A stretch of DNA of 58,307 nucleotides from positions 1 to 58,307 of the forward strand of contig NZ_JAGLBB010000010.1 in the NCBI RefSeq assembly GCF_018260555.1, read 5' to 3'. The DNA is from Deinococcus sp. (GTDB lineage: Bacteria > Deinococcota > Deinococci > Deinococcales > Deinococcaceae). This document shows positions 9,893 to 20,895 of the stretch, one piece after another (position 1 is the first letter of the stretch; each line of letters opens with the position of its first letter). Position numbers and translations under genes: made by a program. The notes under the pieces are model-generated. The model was not told where the DNA came from, did not search any database, and saw only the letters and a program-made list of their open reading frames with translations.

Positions 9893-10239
9893 GCGCCACG
9901 TACGAGGACCGGGTGCTGTACCAGGGCGACGTGTGGGTGCGGATCGATACCCTGCCGCGCATCCTGGCGGAAGGCTGGCGGCGCAACCTGATGGACGGCG
10001 GCGTGGTCAGCGTGGTCCGCACGCCGTTTCAGTGGTCGATGGGGAGTCCCGTGATCGAGATCGAGACGGGCGGGTATCAGGGCGACGTGGGCCTCTACGT
10101 ACCCGAGGTGCAACTGGCCGAGGCGCTGGACCTGCTGGGCTTTGCCCCCGAGTCCGGCAACCCGGGACCAGACGGGCCGGAGCCGGATGAGCACGCCGCT
10201 GCCATACGCCCAGAGGGGTCAGACCGCTCAGGCACGTGA
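9889..10239 (+). CDS. Hypothetical protein coupled to the thioesterase gene
   Basis: 116 aa from GTG 9889, whose GTGA overlaps the thioesterase stop. It is a soluble, mixed alpha/beta protein with no motif I can name: DRVLYQGDVWVRIDTLPRIL, WRRNLMDGGVVSVV, a beta-rich middle (SPVIEIETGGYQGDVGLYVP) and a disordered Pro/Gly/Glu tail. Coupling suggests function with the thioesterase. The TGA stop (10237-10239) is the first three bases of repeat copy 3 (TGATACGGATTCCG), so the natural C-terminus may have been set by the repeat. Confidence 0.65.
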   Translation: MSATYEDRVLYQGDVWVRIDTLPRILAEGWRRNLMDGGVVSVVRTPFQWSMGSPVIEIETGGYQGDVGLYVPEVQLAEALDLLGFAPESGNPGPDGPEPDEHAAAIRPEGSDRSGT

Positions 10240-10374
10240 TACGGATTCCGCTCTATACCGCCTCACGTGGGTGCGCACTGCCTGAAGCTCCATGCTGCGA
10301 ACTTCGTTGTTAGTGCTGCTCGCATCTGACGGACTCTCGCAATGCTAGACGTACTTCACCGCAGTCCGTCTTAA
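10237..10374 (+). repeat. Degenerate TRATACGG repeat (copy 3)
   Basis: Starts with a perfect TGATACGGATTCCGCTC end, which provides the stop codon of the upstream gene, then decays. Scattered matches (GCTCCATGCTGC, TGCTCGCATC, GCAGTCCGT) keep the order of the full element up to about 10374. The region 10240-10543 otherwise holds only the regulatory sites noted next. Confidence 0.55.
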
Positions 10375-10395
10375 TTCCGGCCCTGGGCGGCGCGG

Positions 10396-10401
10396 TACAG
10401 T
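10396..10401 (+). promoter_or_regulatory. Possible -10 (TACAGT) for the ROK kinase gene
   Basis: TACAGT, a TANNNT-type box, lies 142 nt before the kinase ATG and would give a leader of about 135 nt containing the palindromic site at 10476-10489. Assigned by similarity to other boxes in the window only. Confidence 0.4.
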
Positions 10402-10475
10402 GAAGAGCGTAGACCTGACCGTTCCCGTTTCTTCGTTCCGGCAGGCCGGGGTCAGACCGTAGTGGGAGCCTGCAC

Positions 10476-10489
10476 TGGAAGCGTTCCCA
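10476..10489 (+). promoter_or_regulatory. LacI/GalR- or CRE-like operator candidate
   Basis: TGGAAGCGTTCCCA resembles the catabolite-responsive-element pattern with a central CG and GGAA/TTCC arms. It lies 55 nt upstream of a sugar kinase, where such operators are common. No cognate regulator is encoded in the window, so this is a suggestion only. Confidence 0.3.
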
Positions 10490-10543
10490 GTCGTGGGGTC
10501 AGCCCGGCCCCGCCACGAGTTCACAGCAAACCCAGGAGCAAGC

Positions 10544-11452
10544 ATGACCAATCCCTCCATTCCCGAACCCATCAGCATCGGCATTGACGTGGGCGGCACC
10601 AAGATAGCCAGCGGCGTCCTGCGCGGCGACGAACTGCTTGACGCTCACGTGATCCCCACCCCGGAAACCGGCTGGGAAACCGTACTGGACGCCATTGCCG
10701 GTGAGATCCGCCGTCTCCAGGACCGCCACCCGCACGCCCGACTGATCGGGGTGGGCATTCCGGGACCACTGAACACCGACCGCACCCGCGTGAAGTTCGC
10801 GCCGAACATCTACGGCTTCACCGACGTGCCCCTCGTGGACGGCCTGCGCGACCGCCTCGCGCAGCGCGTGGTCCTGGAGAACGACGCCAAGGCCGCCGCG
10901 CTGGCCGAGGCGCACCTGGGCGCCGCGCGCGGCGCCGAGAGCAGCATCTACGTGACGGTCAGCACCGGCATCGGCTCGGGCATCGTCCTGAACGGCCGCA
11001 TCTGGCGTGGCCGGCACGGCATTGCCGGGGAGATCGGGCACATCACGGCCCTGCCCGGCGGCCCGGTCAGCGGCGCGGGCCTGGACGGCGCCCTCGAAGC
11101 GGTCGCCAGCGGCACCGCCATCGCCCGGGACGCCAGTTTCGCCCTGAACCGCGACGTGAGCACCGCCGAGGCCTTCCAGCTGGCGCAGCAGGGGCACCCT
11201 GCTGCGCGGCGCGTGATCGCGCAGGCCATGCGGCACATCGGCATTGCCCTGGCCGACCTGCAAAAGACCATCGACCCGGAGGTGTTCGTGCTGGGTGGTG
11301 GGGTCGCCAGCGTCGGGGATTACTTCTTCCACGGCGTGCAGGCCGCCGCCGACGAGTACGCGCAGGGCTTCGCGCCCGTCACGATCCGCCGCGCGCAGCT
11401 GGGCACGAACGCCGGCGTGATCGGCGCGGCCCTCGCGGCCCGGCACGGCTGA
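10544..11452 (+). CDS. ROK-family sugar kinase (glucokinase-like)
   Basis: 302 aa; phosphorylates glucose or a related hexose with ATP in the cytoplasm. The N-terminal phosphate loop GIDVGGTKIASGVL, the catalytic Asp in VLENDAKAAALAEA, the GIGSGIVLNG segment and the sugar-contacting ExGH (GEIGHITALPGG) are all present. The downstream zinc motif expected as CGCGxxGCLE is replaced by SGAGLDGALE, so all three zinc cysteines are missing. Start ATG 10544 is preceded by GGAG (10534-10537). Specificity (glucose, fructose, N-acetyl sugars) cannot be decided from sequence. A LacI-type palindrome lies upstream. Confidence 0.88.
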   Translation: MTNPSIPEPISIGIDVGGTKIASGVLRGDELLDAHVIPTPETGWETVLDAIAGEIRRLQDRHPHARLIGVGIPGPLNTDRTRVKFAPNIYGFTDVPLVDGLRDRLAQRVVLENDAKAAALAEAHLGAARGAESSIYVTVSTGIGSGIVLNGRIWRGRHGIAGEIGHITALPGGPVSGAGLDGALEAVASGTAIARDASFALNRDVSTAEAFQLAQQGHPAARRVIAQAMRHIGIALADLQKTIDPEVFVLGGGVASVGDYFFHGVQAAADEYAQGFAPVTIRRAQLGTNAGVIGAALAARHG

Positions 11453-11613
11453 ACCCATGACGCCCTGACGACCGCCCTGACGGCCGCCCTACTCATAACG
11501 GTTGAAGACGCGCCAAAGACGACGTGCAAACGCAGCTGTGGCGCCGTTCGGGGCAAGCGGCGCGGCATACACGGGGTTGCGGCGTGACAGGGCGCTCTTG
11601 TCCGGGCAGCGCA

Positions 11614-11645
11614 CAAAAAAACCGCCCTCCGGGTGGGGGGCGGTT
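11614..11645 (-). terminator. Terminator of the A/V-ATPase operon
   Basis: On the minus strand AACCGCC-rich arms enclose the loop and are followed by TTTTTTT (AAAAAAA at 11614-11620 on plus). It lies about 20 nt beyond the stop of atpD, the last ATPase gene. Confidence 0.88.
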
Positions 11646-11665
11646 CAGAGGGTGCCGTGAAAGGT

Positions 11666-12340
11666 TCAGTCTGCGGCGCTGCCGTGGTGTCCGGCCTGCG
11701 CGTTGGCCTTGTCCTTGGCGGCCTCGGCTTCCAGTTTCGCCTTGATCTTCTTTAGGGTGAAGCTGGCCTCGCGTTCGCGCTGGTCGAGCACGCCGCGAAT
11801 GAAGCGGATGTCGTCCTGAATGCCTGGAATGCGGATCTGTTCCAGGGCGTTCACGCGGCGGCTGGTCTTCTTGATTTCCTCGCCGATGCGCCGCAGTTTC
11901 GTCTCGGTCGCGGCGACCTTGACGATGGCTTCCAGCACGCCGCCGAAGTCGGTGGCGGCCTGGATGGTGCGCGCGCCGACGTTGATGGGGCTGAACGTGG
12001 CGGTCTTCGCGCGTTCCGGGATTTCAATCTTGGGGACTTTCACGCCGTAGATGCTCACGATCTGCATGTCAACGACGTAGTCGCCGCTGCCCGCAAGGCT
12101 GAGGCTCTCGACGGCTTCGGGGCTGTCCCAGGCTTTCGCGCTGAACAGGCTGGTGTACGCGCCCTTGCTGACGCCGGCGAGTTCCTCGCGCGCGGCGAGG
12201 GCGTCCTTGACAAGCGCGAAGAATTCCCCGATCAGGGCGTCACGCTTGCGTTTCAGGAGGTCCGCGCCGCTCTGCGCGGTTTTCAGGCTGGCCTTGCTGG
12301 CCAGCATGGCGCTGCGGGTGGGGCTGATCTGTTCTGCCAT
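11666..12340 (-). CDS. atpD: A/V-type ATP synthase subunit D (central stalk)
   Basis: 224 aa, last gene of the ATPase operon. Subunit D forms the rotating coiled-coil shaft inside the A3B3 head. The family start is evident: an N-terminal helix with SPTRSAMLASKASLKTAQSG followed by LLKRKRDALIGEFF, and a C-terminal helix RRVNALEQIRIPGIQDDIRF that completes the antiparallel coiled coil. The length is normal for the Thermus type. ATG 12340 has a GGAGGTG ribosome site about 8 nt upstream. A large hairpin (12371-12418) separates it from atpB and may adjust its expression. Confidence 0.95.
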   Translation of the reverse strand: MAEQISPTRSAMLASKASLKTAQSGADLLKRKRDALIGEFFALVKDALAAREELAGVSKGAYTSLFSAKAWDSPEAVESLSLAGSGDYVVDMQIVSIYGVKVPKIEIPERAKTATFSPINVGARTIQAATDFGGVLEAIVKVAATETKLRRIGEEIKKTSRRVNALEQIRIPGIQDDIRFIRGVLDQREREASFTLKKIKAKLEAEAAKDKANAQAGHHGSAAD

Positions 12341-12370
12341 AAGTATTCACCTCCCTGGTCGGTCGGTCAC

Positions 12371-12418
12371 GACGGAAGGCGGGGGTTCCGGGCCCCCTAG
12401 GCCCGGACGCCTTCCGTC
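12371..12418 (-). other. Intra-operon hairpin between atpB and atpD
   Basis: GACGGAAGGCG (12371-12381) is complementary to CGCCTTCCGTC (12408-12418), and an inner CCGGGCC/GGCCCGG helix extends the stem. There is no U-tract, so it more probably acts in mRNA stability or partial attenuation than as a terminator. Confidence 0.6.
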
Positions 12419-12424
12419 AGGGGG

Positions 12425-13830
<1,406 letters not shown>

Positions 13831-13834
<4 letters not shown>

Positions 13835-15579
13835 GCTTTCACTCCCTTGAAGGTGGTGTCGAGCTCGCCCAGCACGTCGTCACGGTACGCGGCGAAGTCA
13901 CCTTCGGCGGTGTAGCGGGCGCGGGCGAGTTTCTCGATGACGGGGCTCTGGACGATCTCGTCGATGGTCGCGCCGTCCTTGAGGGCCAGTTCGGCCTGGT
14001 CGTAGAACTTCAGGAACATCTTCATCAGACCGTAGTTCTTGGGCATGCTGGCGCTGGCGTCAACGGGATCGAAGCCGTTCTGCTGCAGGAAATCCTGGCG
14101 CAGCATGCGGCCCGCCTCGATGATCAGGCGTTCGTTGTCTTGCAGGGCGTCGGGGCCGACGAGCTGCACGACTTCCTGCAGCGCCGCTTCCTGTTGCAGC
14201 AGGTTGCCGATGCGCTGGCGCAGTTCCGGAAAGTCCTCGCCGACGTTGGCGCGGTACCAGGAGTCCAGGATGGGCGTGAACAGGCTGTAAGAGCCGTTCC
14301 AGTTGATGGCGGGGAAGTGACGGCGGCGGGCGAGGCCGGCGTCCAGTCGCCAGAAGGCCCCCGTGATTCGCAGGGTGGCCTGCGTGACGGGTTCACTCAT
14401 GTCACCGCCGGCGGGGCTGACCGCGCCGATCACGCTGACCGCGCCGTCGTCGCCCGCGAGGGTCTTGACGGCCCCGGCACGCTCGTAGAACGCGGCGAGC
14501 TTGGCGCCCAGGTAGGGCGGGTAGCCTTCCTCGGCGGGCATTTCTTCCAGGCGCGAAGAAATTTCGCGCAGCGCCTCGGCCCAGCGGCTCGTGGAGTCGG
14601 CCATCAGGGACACGGAGTAGCCCTGGTCGCGGAAGTACTCGGCCAGCGTGATGCCGGTGTAGACGCTCGCTTCACGGGCGGCCACGGGCATGTTGCTGGT
14701 GTTGGCGATCAGGATGGTGCGGTGCATGAGGGGACCGCCGGTCTTGGGGTCTTCGAGTTCCGGGAACTCGACCAGCACGTCCGTCATCTCGTTGCCGCGC
14801 TCGCCGCAACCGACGTACACCACGATGTCGGCGTTGCCGTACTTCGCCACGCTCTGCTGCGTCACGGTCTTGCCCGAACCGAAGGGACCGGGGATCGCGG
14901 CCGCGCCTCCCATCACCAGGGGGAACATGACGTCCAGGATGCGCATCCCGGTCAGGAACGGCAGGCTGGGGTCGAGTTTCTTGGCGACGGGGCGGGCGGC
15001 GCGCACGGGCCAGTAGTGCGCCATGCGCAGTTCCGTGCCGTCCTCGAGCCTGGCGATGGTGTCGTCGATGGTGTACTCACCGGCGGGCGCGATCCACGAG
15101 AGCTTGCCGCTCTTGTCGGGGGGCGTCAGGACCTTGTGCGTGAAGCTGAACTCCGGCACGGTCCCCAGGATGGCGCTGCCGCCGACGGTGTCGCCGACCT
15201 GCGCGGCGGGCGTGAAGCTCCACTTCTTGGTGCGGTCCAGGGAAGAGACCTCGATGCCGCGCGCAATGAAGTCGCCCGAAGCCTCGCGGATCTTGTCCAG
15301 GGGACGCTGAATGCCGTCGTAGATGCCGTTCAGCATGCCCGGCCCGAGCTCGACGCTCAGGGGGAGGCCGGTGGTGGCCACGGGCTCACCCACGGTCAGG
15401 CCGCTGGTGTCCTCGTACACCTGCACGAAGGCGGTGTTGCCGTCGAGGCGGATGATCTCGCCCACGAGGCGTTCGGTGCCCACGCGCACAATGTCGTACA
15501 TTTTCGCGCCGTACATGCCGTCAGCGATGACGGCCGGTCCGGCGATGCTCTGCACGACGCCAGTCTTGTTCTGCGTCAT
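13831..15579 (-). CDS. atpA: A/V-type ATP synthase subunit A (catalytic)
   Basis: 582 aa catalytic subunit that hydrolyses or makes ATP. It carries Walker A GPFGSGKTVTQQSVAK, the characteristic non-homologous region that distinguishes V/A-type A from F-type beta, the catalytic-Glu region GCGERGNEMTDVLVEFPEL, and SLMADSTSRWAEALREISSR. The length is normal and there is no intein at the P-loop, the site used in some relatives. ATG 15579 follows AAGGAG with good spacing. It is separated from atpF by about 120 nt containing an imperfect long hairpin (15605-15694), the largest gap in the operon. Confidence 0.97.
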
Positions 15580-15604
15580 TTGGTACTCCTTGGAAGAGGG
15601 GGCC

Positions 15605-15694
15605 GGTTGATGGTAGAAAGTTGATGGAAAGAGATAGAAACACTTCGGTTAGAACTGGTTTTTACCATTATCCATCGACCATCTGCCATCAACC
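15605..15694. repeat. Imperfect 90-nt stem-loop between atpF and atpA
   Basis: GGTTGATGGTAGAAAGTTGATGG at the left is answered by CCATCGACC and CCATCAACC at the right, forming a long interrupted stem. The same GTTGATGG vocabulary occurs in the hairpin at 8721-8770, which suggests a second small repeat family. It is inside the ATPase operon and could be an attenuation, processing or stability element. Confidence 0.6.
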
Positions 15695-15697
15695 CCC

Positions 15698-16038
15698 TCA
15701 CAGTTTGATATCGAAGCCGATGGTGTCGCGCACCAGTTTGCCCATGTAGGCCTTGGCATCGACGGTGTCCGGGTTGAACGCGTCGCGCAGGCTGGGGATG
15801 GGCAGCAGGATCGGCAGGTCGCGGCCCCGCATGACGCGGGCGGTGGCGGTGGCCGGGTCGGGGATCAGGCCGGTATCCACGGCGATCAGGCCGTAGGTGC
15901 CGCTGATGATCACGCGTTCCAGTTCTGCCACGGCCGTCTCGGGGGTCGCCTCGATCACCTCGGCGCCCGCGAGGCGGTAGCCGGTGGCGGTCTCGGCGTC
16001 ACTGAGAACGGCGACGCGCTGGGTGGAGGTGCCTCTGG

Positions 16039-16042
<4 letters not shown>
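15698..16042 (-). CDS. atpF: A/V-type ATP synthase subunit F
   Basis: 114 aa central-stalk subunit that binds D and modulates activity. The Rossmann-like N-terminus (RVAVLSDAETATGYRLAGAE), the segment GTYGLIAVDTGLIPDPA and the C-terminal helix LPILLPIPSLRDAF follow the family pattern. The start ATG 16042 overlaps the stop of atpC by 4 nt (ATGA), indicating coupling. Confidence 0.94.
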
Positions 16043-17016
<974 letters not shown>

Positions 17017-17026
17017 GCGGACTTCC

Positions 17027-17596
17027 TTACTCGGCCAGCAGTCGGCTGATCTGCGGCGCGAGTTCGCCGCGCACGCGTTCGAGCCTGCCGGTGAGGGTGT
17101 TCTGGATGCTGGACTTGCCGCCGGGGCCGACCAGTCGGACGCCGGTCTTGACCTGCTCGTTGACGCGCAGTTCAAGGGTGCGGCCCAGCTGGGCCAGGGC
17201 CTGACGGACGGCGTCGTGCTCGCTGAGCGCCGACTCGACCGCCTCGGCGTTCGGGAGGACCTGCAGGCCCTCAGCGATCAGTTTCGCCAGGATCTGCGGG
17301 TACTCGGGCGAGGTGACCGAGGAGTGCAGGTACTGCTCGGAGACCTTGAAGGCCTGAACCTGCAGGCTGTCCGAGGAGGTCAGGCGCTGGGCGTTGCCTT
17401 CGAGGTCGGCGGCGCTGCGCGCACGGACCAGTCCGGCCTGACGGGCCGTTTCCAGTTGTCGGGTCCGGCTGTCCAGGAGGGCCTGGGCGCGTTCGCGGGC
17501 GTCGGCGACGATCTGCTCGGCGCGGGCCTGTGCGTCGGCGCGCAGGCGCTCGATTTCCGCCTGGGCTTCGTTTTCGAGGAGCTTGTCGAGCGCCAT
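17027..17596 (-). CDS. atpE: A/V-type ATP synthase subunit E (peripheral stalk)
   Basis: 189 aa. The N-terminal half is a long charged helix (KLLENEAQAEIERLRADAQA and following) that pairs with subunit G/H to form the peripheral stalk; the C-terminal globular part (SVTSPEYPQILAKLIAEGL ... GGKSSIQNTLTGRLERVR) sits on the A3B3 top. It starts at ATG 17596, two bases after the atpK stop. The order and length agree with Thermus. Confidence 0.93.
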   Translation of the reverse strand: MALDKLLENEAQAEIERLRADAQARAEQIVADARERAQALLDSRTRQLETARQAGLVRARSAADLEGNAQRLTSSDSLQVQAFKVSEQYLHSSVTSPEYPQILAKLIAEGLQVLPNAEAVESALSEHDAVRQALAQLGRTLELRVNEQVKTGVRLVGPGGKSSIQNTLTGRLERVRGELAPQISRLLAE

Positions 17597-17597
17597 A

Positions 17598-17906
17598 TCA
17601 GTTCAGGATGAACAGCGCAAGGAAGCCGAAGATGACCAGGGTTTCGGGCAGCAGGAAGTACAGCAGCAGGCTGCCGGCCTTGCTGGGGTCCTCGGCGACG
17701 GCGCCGACGAGGCTGGAGCCGATGCGGGCCTGGGCGATGCCGGTGCCGATGGCGCCGAGGCCGAGGGCCAGGCCGGCGCCGATGGCGCGCAGACCCTGGT
17801 ACATGTTGTCGGAGTTACCGGCGGCGGCGCCGGCTTCCTGGGCCAGACCGCTGGTGGCGAGGGCGAGGACGAGGGAAGCGACGACGATCTTGTTGTACTT
17901 GGTCAT
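17598..17906 (-). CDS. atpK: A/V-type ATP synthase proteolipid subunit K (c ring)
   Basis: 102 aa. A cleavable-looking signal sequence (TKYNKIVVASLVLALATSGLA) precedes two membrane helices; the second contains the ion-carrying Glu in SLLLYFLLPETLVIFGFLAL, and the loop has the usual RIGSSLVGAVAEDPS. The two-helix proteolipid with signal peptide matches the Thermus rotor subunit. ATG 17906 is chosen because AGGAG lies 8 nt upstream; an in-frame GTG at 17915 would overlap this ribosome site. The ion (H+ or Na+) is not decidable here. Confidence 0.95.
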   Translation of the reverse strand: MTKYNKIVVASLVLALATSGLAQEAGAAAGNSDNMYQGLRAIGAGLALGLGAIGTGIAQARIGSSLVGAVAEDPSKAGSLLLYFLLPETLVIFGFLALFILN

Positions 17907-17924
17907 GGTGAACACTCCTGAAAG

Positions 17925-19982
17925 TTATTTAACCGGCCCCTGGGCGGGGCTGAGGCGGCGAAGGGGGTTGTAACGGGGGCTGGATTCAGCGTTGAAACCG
18001 GTCGGGTTGAGGAACTCGACCATGTGAAGACGCAGGGGTTGCAGGATGTGACCGATCAGGGTGAGGGCCAGCACGAAGAAGTGCAGGACGATGCCCAGGA
18101 TCACGCCGATCAGGATACCGATTAAGCCCAGCGTTTCGCCGAGGCTCCAGCCGAGGTCGGTGCAGAGTTTCGCCAGGATGGCGGACACCAGGCCGACCGC
18201 GAAGATACGGGCGTAACTGACGACCGCGCCGCCCTGCGAGAGCAGTTCGACCGGCAGCAGCGGGTAGTGCTTGATGACGCGCAGCCAGCCGATGATGAAC
18301 GCGGCGAACCCGGCGTACATGACCAGCACGCGCACGTCACTGAAGTTCGTGAAGGCGCTGAAGTCCTTCCCGGCTTTGGTGGCGAAGGCCAGCATGATCA
18401 GGGCCAGCACGCCGCCGAACAGCGCGATGCCTTCCCAGGTGTGGGTGCTGTCCTTGTGCTTGATGCCCTGCTGGATGCGGATCGCCCAGGCCCACAGGAC
18501 CTGCAGAATGCCGAAGCACAGCGCGAACACCAGCGCGACGTTGCTGAAGTAGGCGGTTTCCAGGCGGGGGAACACGATCGGGATCACGCCGTAGTGTTTG
18601 ACGCCTTCCTCGATGGGGTAGGTCACGCCGGTCCAGCTCCAGAGGCTGTTGAGCAGCTCCGGGTTGATGTAGAAGAAGTGCATGTGCTCCAGCAGGGTGC
18701 CGAAGAACTCGCCGGTCAGGAAGCCCCACAGGATGGTCCAGGCGGCCATGACGTTCGTCACGAAGCCCAGGTCCTTGAGGGTGGCGGGCGGCACGAACGC
18801 GCCGAAGAAGCTGAGGTTCCAGCCTTCGTTGCGCCGGGCCTTGCCGAGCAGCCACATGCCGAACGCCAGGAACATCAGGCCGTAGCCGATGTCGGCCATG
18901 ATGATCCCGAAGAACAGCGGGAAGAACAGCGCGACGACCCAGGTGGGGTCGAAGGTGCCGTACTTCGGCAGGGTCATCAGGCCCATGACGGTCTGGAAGG
19001 GCTGCACGTACCCGTTGTTCTTCAGTTCGACCGGGACCAGCGTGTCGTGGTGTTCGTCCACGGCGTGCAGTTCGTAGCTGACGGCGTCACCGAAGGTACC
19101 GAGCGCCGCCTGAAGGGCGGGCACGCGGTCTTCGGGCACGTAGCCCTGCATGGCGAGGCTGTACTTGCCGCGGGCGGACACGGCGCGCACGTCGTGAATG
19201 GCGACCCAGTCTTTCAGGGCGTCACGCAGGGCGTACAGCGCGGGGGTGTGCGTCTGGGCCAGCCGGTCGCGTTCGGCGTTCAGTTCGCGCTGGCGGCTCT
19301 CGCCACTCTGCTTGATCTGCGTCATGGCGCTGGCGGCCTCACTGAGGCTCAGACGGTCAAAACGGCCGGGCAGGCGCAGTTCGCCGAGGCGGACTTTGCC
19401 CAGCGCGGCGCGCGCGGCGTCACGTTCGGTGCGGAGGGCGGCGATCAGTCCCACGCGGTTCTGGCCGACCGTATCGGTGGCCAGGGCGTGGCGGTCACGC
19501 AGGGTTTCGTTCAGCGCGGCTTCCAGTTCGGCGACGTTATCGGTCGGCTGAAGCAAGAAGGGCACGGTGCTGACGCGGCGGCTGCTGTCCAGGCCACCGG
19601 CCAGTTTGGCCAGGGCGCGGACGGCGTCGCCGTAGGCGGCTTCGGCGTCCAGGTCAGCCTGGAGTTCCTGACGCTGACGGGCAAGCGCGGCCACGGGAAG
19701 CGCGGCCTGCTCGATGGTGTCAGCCCAGGTGTTCTGGGCGGGCAGCGGCGCGGGCGCGGGGCGGTAGCTGCCCAGTTCCGCCAGTGTGCTCTCCACGCGG
19801 GCGAGCAGGCGCTCGTCCTCGCGGCGGCTCTGGGCGTCTGTTCCGGCCAGGGTCCCGGTGTTCAGTGGACCGCCCGTGATGGGCTTGAGGTGCAGCACCC
19901 CGGCATTCTGCAGGGCCGCAATGACGGCTTCGCTGTCGCGTTTGCGCGTGGCGATCACGACCTGCTGCATGGGGTTGATCAC
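17925..19982 (-). CDS. atpI: A/V-type ATP synthase subunit I (stator, membrane)
   Basis: 685 aa. The N-terminal cytoplasmic half is helical and interacts with the stalks (INPMQQVVIATRKRDSEAVI start, typical of the family); the C-terminal half has seven or eight membrane helices forming the half channels, with FFPLFFGIIMADIGYG and the conserved Arg region near the end. The start is GTG 19982, overlapping the preceding gene's TGA in a GTGA arrangement. It ends close to atpK, with a ribosome site for atpK in the 18-nt gap. Confidence 0.95.
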   Translation of the reverse strand: MINPMQQVVIATRKRDSEAVIAALQNAGVLHLKPITGGPLNTGTLAGTDAQSRREDERLLARVESTLAELGSYRPAPAPLPAQNTWADTIEQAALPVAALARQRQELQADLDAEAAYGDAVRALAKLAGGLDSSRRVSTVPFLLQPTDNVAELEAALNETLRDRHALATDTVGQNRVGLIAALRTERDAARAALGKVRLGELRLPGRFDRLSLSEAASAMTQIKQSGESRQRELNAERDRLAQTHTPALYALRDALKDWVAIHDVRAVSARGKYSLAMQGYVPEDRVPALQAALGTFGDAVSYELHAVDEHHDTLVPVELKNNGYVQPFQTVMGLMTLPKYGTFDPTWVVALFFPLFFGIIMADIGYGLMFLAFGMWLLGKARRNEGWNLSFFGAFVPPATLKDLGFVTNVMAAWTILWGFLTGEFFGTLLEHMHFFYINPELLNSLWSWTGVTYPIEEGVKHYGVIPIVFPRLETAYFSNVALVFALCFGILQVLWAWAIRIQQGIKHKDSTHTWEGIALFGGVLALIMLAFATKAGKDFSAFTNFSDVRVLVMYAGFAAFIIGWLRVIKHYPLLPVELLSQGGAVVSYARIFAVGLVSAILAKLCTDLGWSLGETLGLIGILIGVILGIVLHFFVLALTLIGHILQPLRLHMVEFLNPTGFNAESSPRYNPLRRLSPAQGPVK

Positions 19983-20296
19983 GGAAGCACCGCCCTCATG
20001 ATGGTGTCCACGGCCTGGCCCAGCTTGGCCTCGGCGCGCGTGCGCGTCGCGTCGGCCTGCTGCTGGGCGCCGGCACTGGCCTGAGCGCGAATCTGCTCGA
20101 CTTCTGCGGCAAGCTGCTGCTCTTGCTCGGCCTGCATGGCCTTGGCACGGGCTTCAGCTTCGCGGAGGATGCCGGAAGCTTCCGCCTCGGCTGCCGCGAC
20201 CATCGCCTGCGCCTGGGTGCGCGCGGCTTCGATCTGCCCGTCCAGGGCCGCTTCACGGCTGGCCAGTTCACTTAAGACTCGACTTGAGACGTCCAA
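19979..20296 (-). CDS. atpG: A/V-type ATP synthase subunit G/H (peripheral stalk)
   Basis: 105 aa, first gene of the operon. It is almost entirely one charged helix rich in Ala, Glu and Gln (REAALDGQIEAARTQAQAMV and on), with the right-handed-coiled-coil character expected of the stalk partner of subunit E. The start is TTG 20296, supported by AAGGAGG about 9 nt upstream and by the absence of a better codon. Its stop overlaps the atpI start. Naming follows the Thermus G/H convention. Confidence 0.88.
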   Translation of the reverse strand: MDVSSRVLSELASREAALDGQIEAARTQAQAMVAAAEAEASGILREAEARAKAMQAEQEQQLAAEVEQIRAQASAGAQQQADATRTRAEAKLGQAVDTIMRAVLP

Positions 20297-20405
20297 AACT
20301 CACTCCTCCTTTGCCTTCGTGACTCAAGCACCCCGGTCAAGGCGCCCCATGAACGTCATGAGGTGTGGCGGGGGTGCGGTGAGTTTTTCGGTGGCCCGAC
20401 CCGTT

Positions 20406-20433
20406 GTGATAATTGCGTCAGACTCGTACTCAA
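20406..20433 (-). promoter_or_regulatory. Promoter of the A/V-ATPase operon
   Basis: On the minus strand TTGAGT (20428-20433), a 16-bp spacer, then TATCAC (20406-20411), about 110 nt ahead of atpG. It is four of six at each hexamer, and the surrounding bases are unusually AT-rich for this genome. Confidence 0.5.
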
Positions 20434-20533
20434 TCTTAACACAGCCTTCTCACCGCTCTGGGGGGTCAAGCGTCCCTGTTGGCCTGGATGTGCTGCGTCA
20501 GCCCGGCTGTGGCACCCCGGCGCCGCGTCCGGA

Positions 20534-20672
20534 TGATACGGATTCCGCTCCATTCCACCACAGTCGGAAGGGCGCCGCCTGCGGCTCCATACCGCCCAAT
20601 CCGTGTGCTGTTCCCACTCGCATCCGCTCGGATTGATTCGGAAATACGCCGAATCAATCGGAACCCATATGA
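20534..20672 (+). repeat. Intergenic TRATACGG repeat (copy 4, 139 bp, best preserved)
   Basis: Runs from TGATACGGATTCCGCTCC to AATCGGAACCCATATGA. Inside are GGCGCCGCCTGCGGCTCC, TTCCCACTCGCATCCGCTCGG and a hairpin with 11-bp arms GATTGATTCGG/CCGAATCAATC (20631-20659). It lies between the ATPase promoter and the end of amtB, in a 600-bp gene-free stretch that also holds the hairpin at 20750-20783. Confidence 0.88.
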
Positions 20673-20749
20673 GACCGGGCGGCGGGAGGAATCAGACGGA
20701 TTCCGGTTCAACGGTTGTGCAGCCCCTTCAACCCGAGTCCATAGCAGAG

Positions 20750-20783
20750 GGCCGGCCCCTGGGGATGCGGTCAGGGGCCGGCC
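20750..20783 (-). terminator. 12-bp GC hairpin downstream of amtB
   Basis: GGCCGGCCCCTG (20750-20761) pairs perfectly with 20772-20783 across a 10-nt loop. It lies about 115 nt after the amtB stop and is the only strong hairpin there; no U-tract follows, so factor-independent termination is uncertain. Confidence 0.5.
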
Positions 20784-20895
20784 AAACGTGGAGTGTCTGA
20801 ATTGTCAGGGCGGGCCGGGTCGGAACTCCGGACGGGACCCGCGTGGAGGGTTCAGCAGGTGCAGCGGGAACGGGCAGGCGGCACTGGAAGCTGGA

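Noticed and set aside
10345..10602. Small minus-strand frame overlapping the ROK kinase start
   Set aside because: It covers the repeat, the presumed promoter and the first 20 kinase codons and has no recognisable residues or ribosome site.
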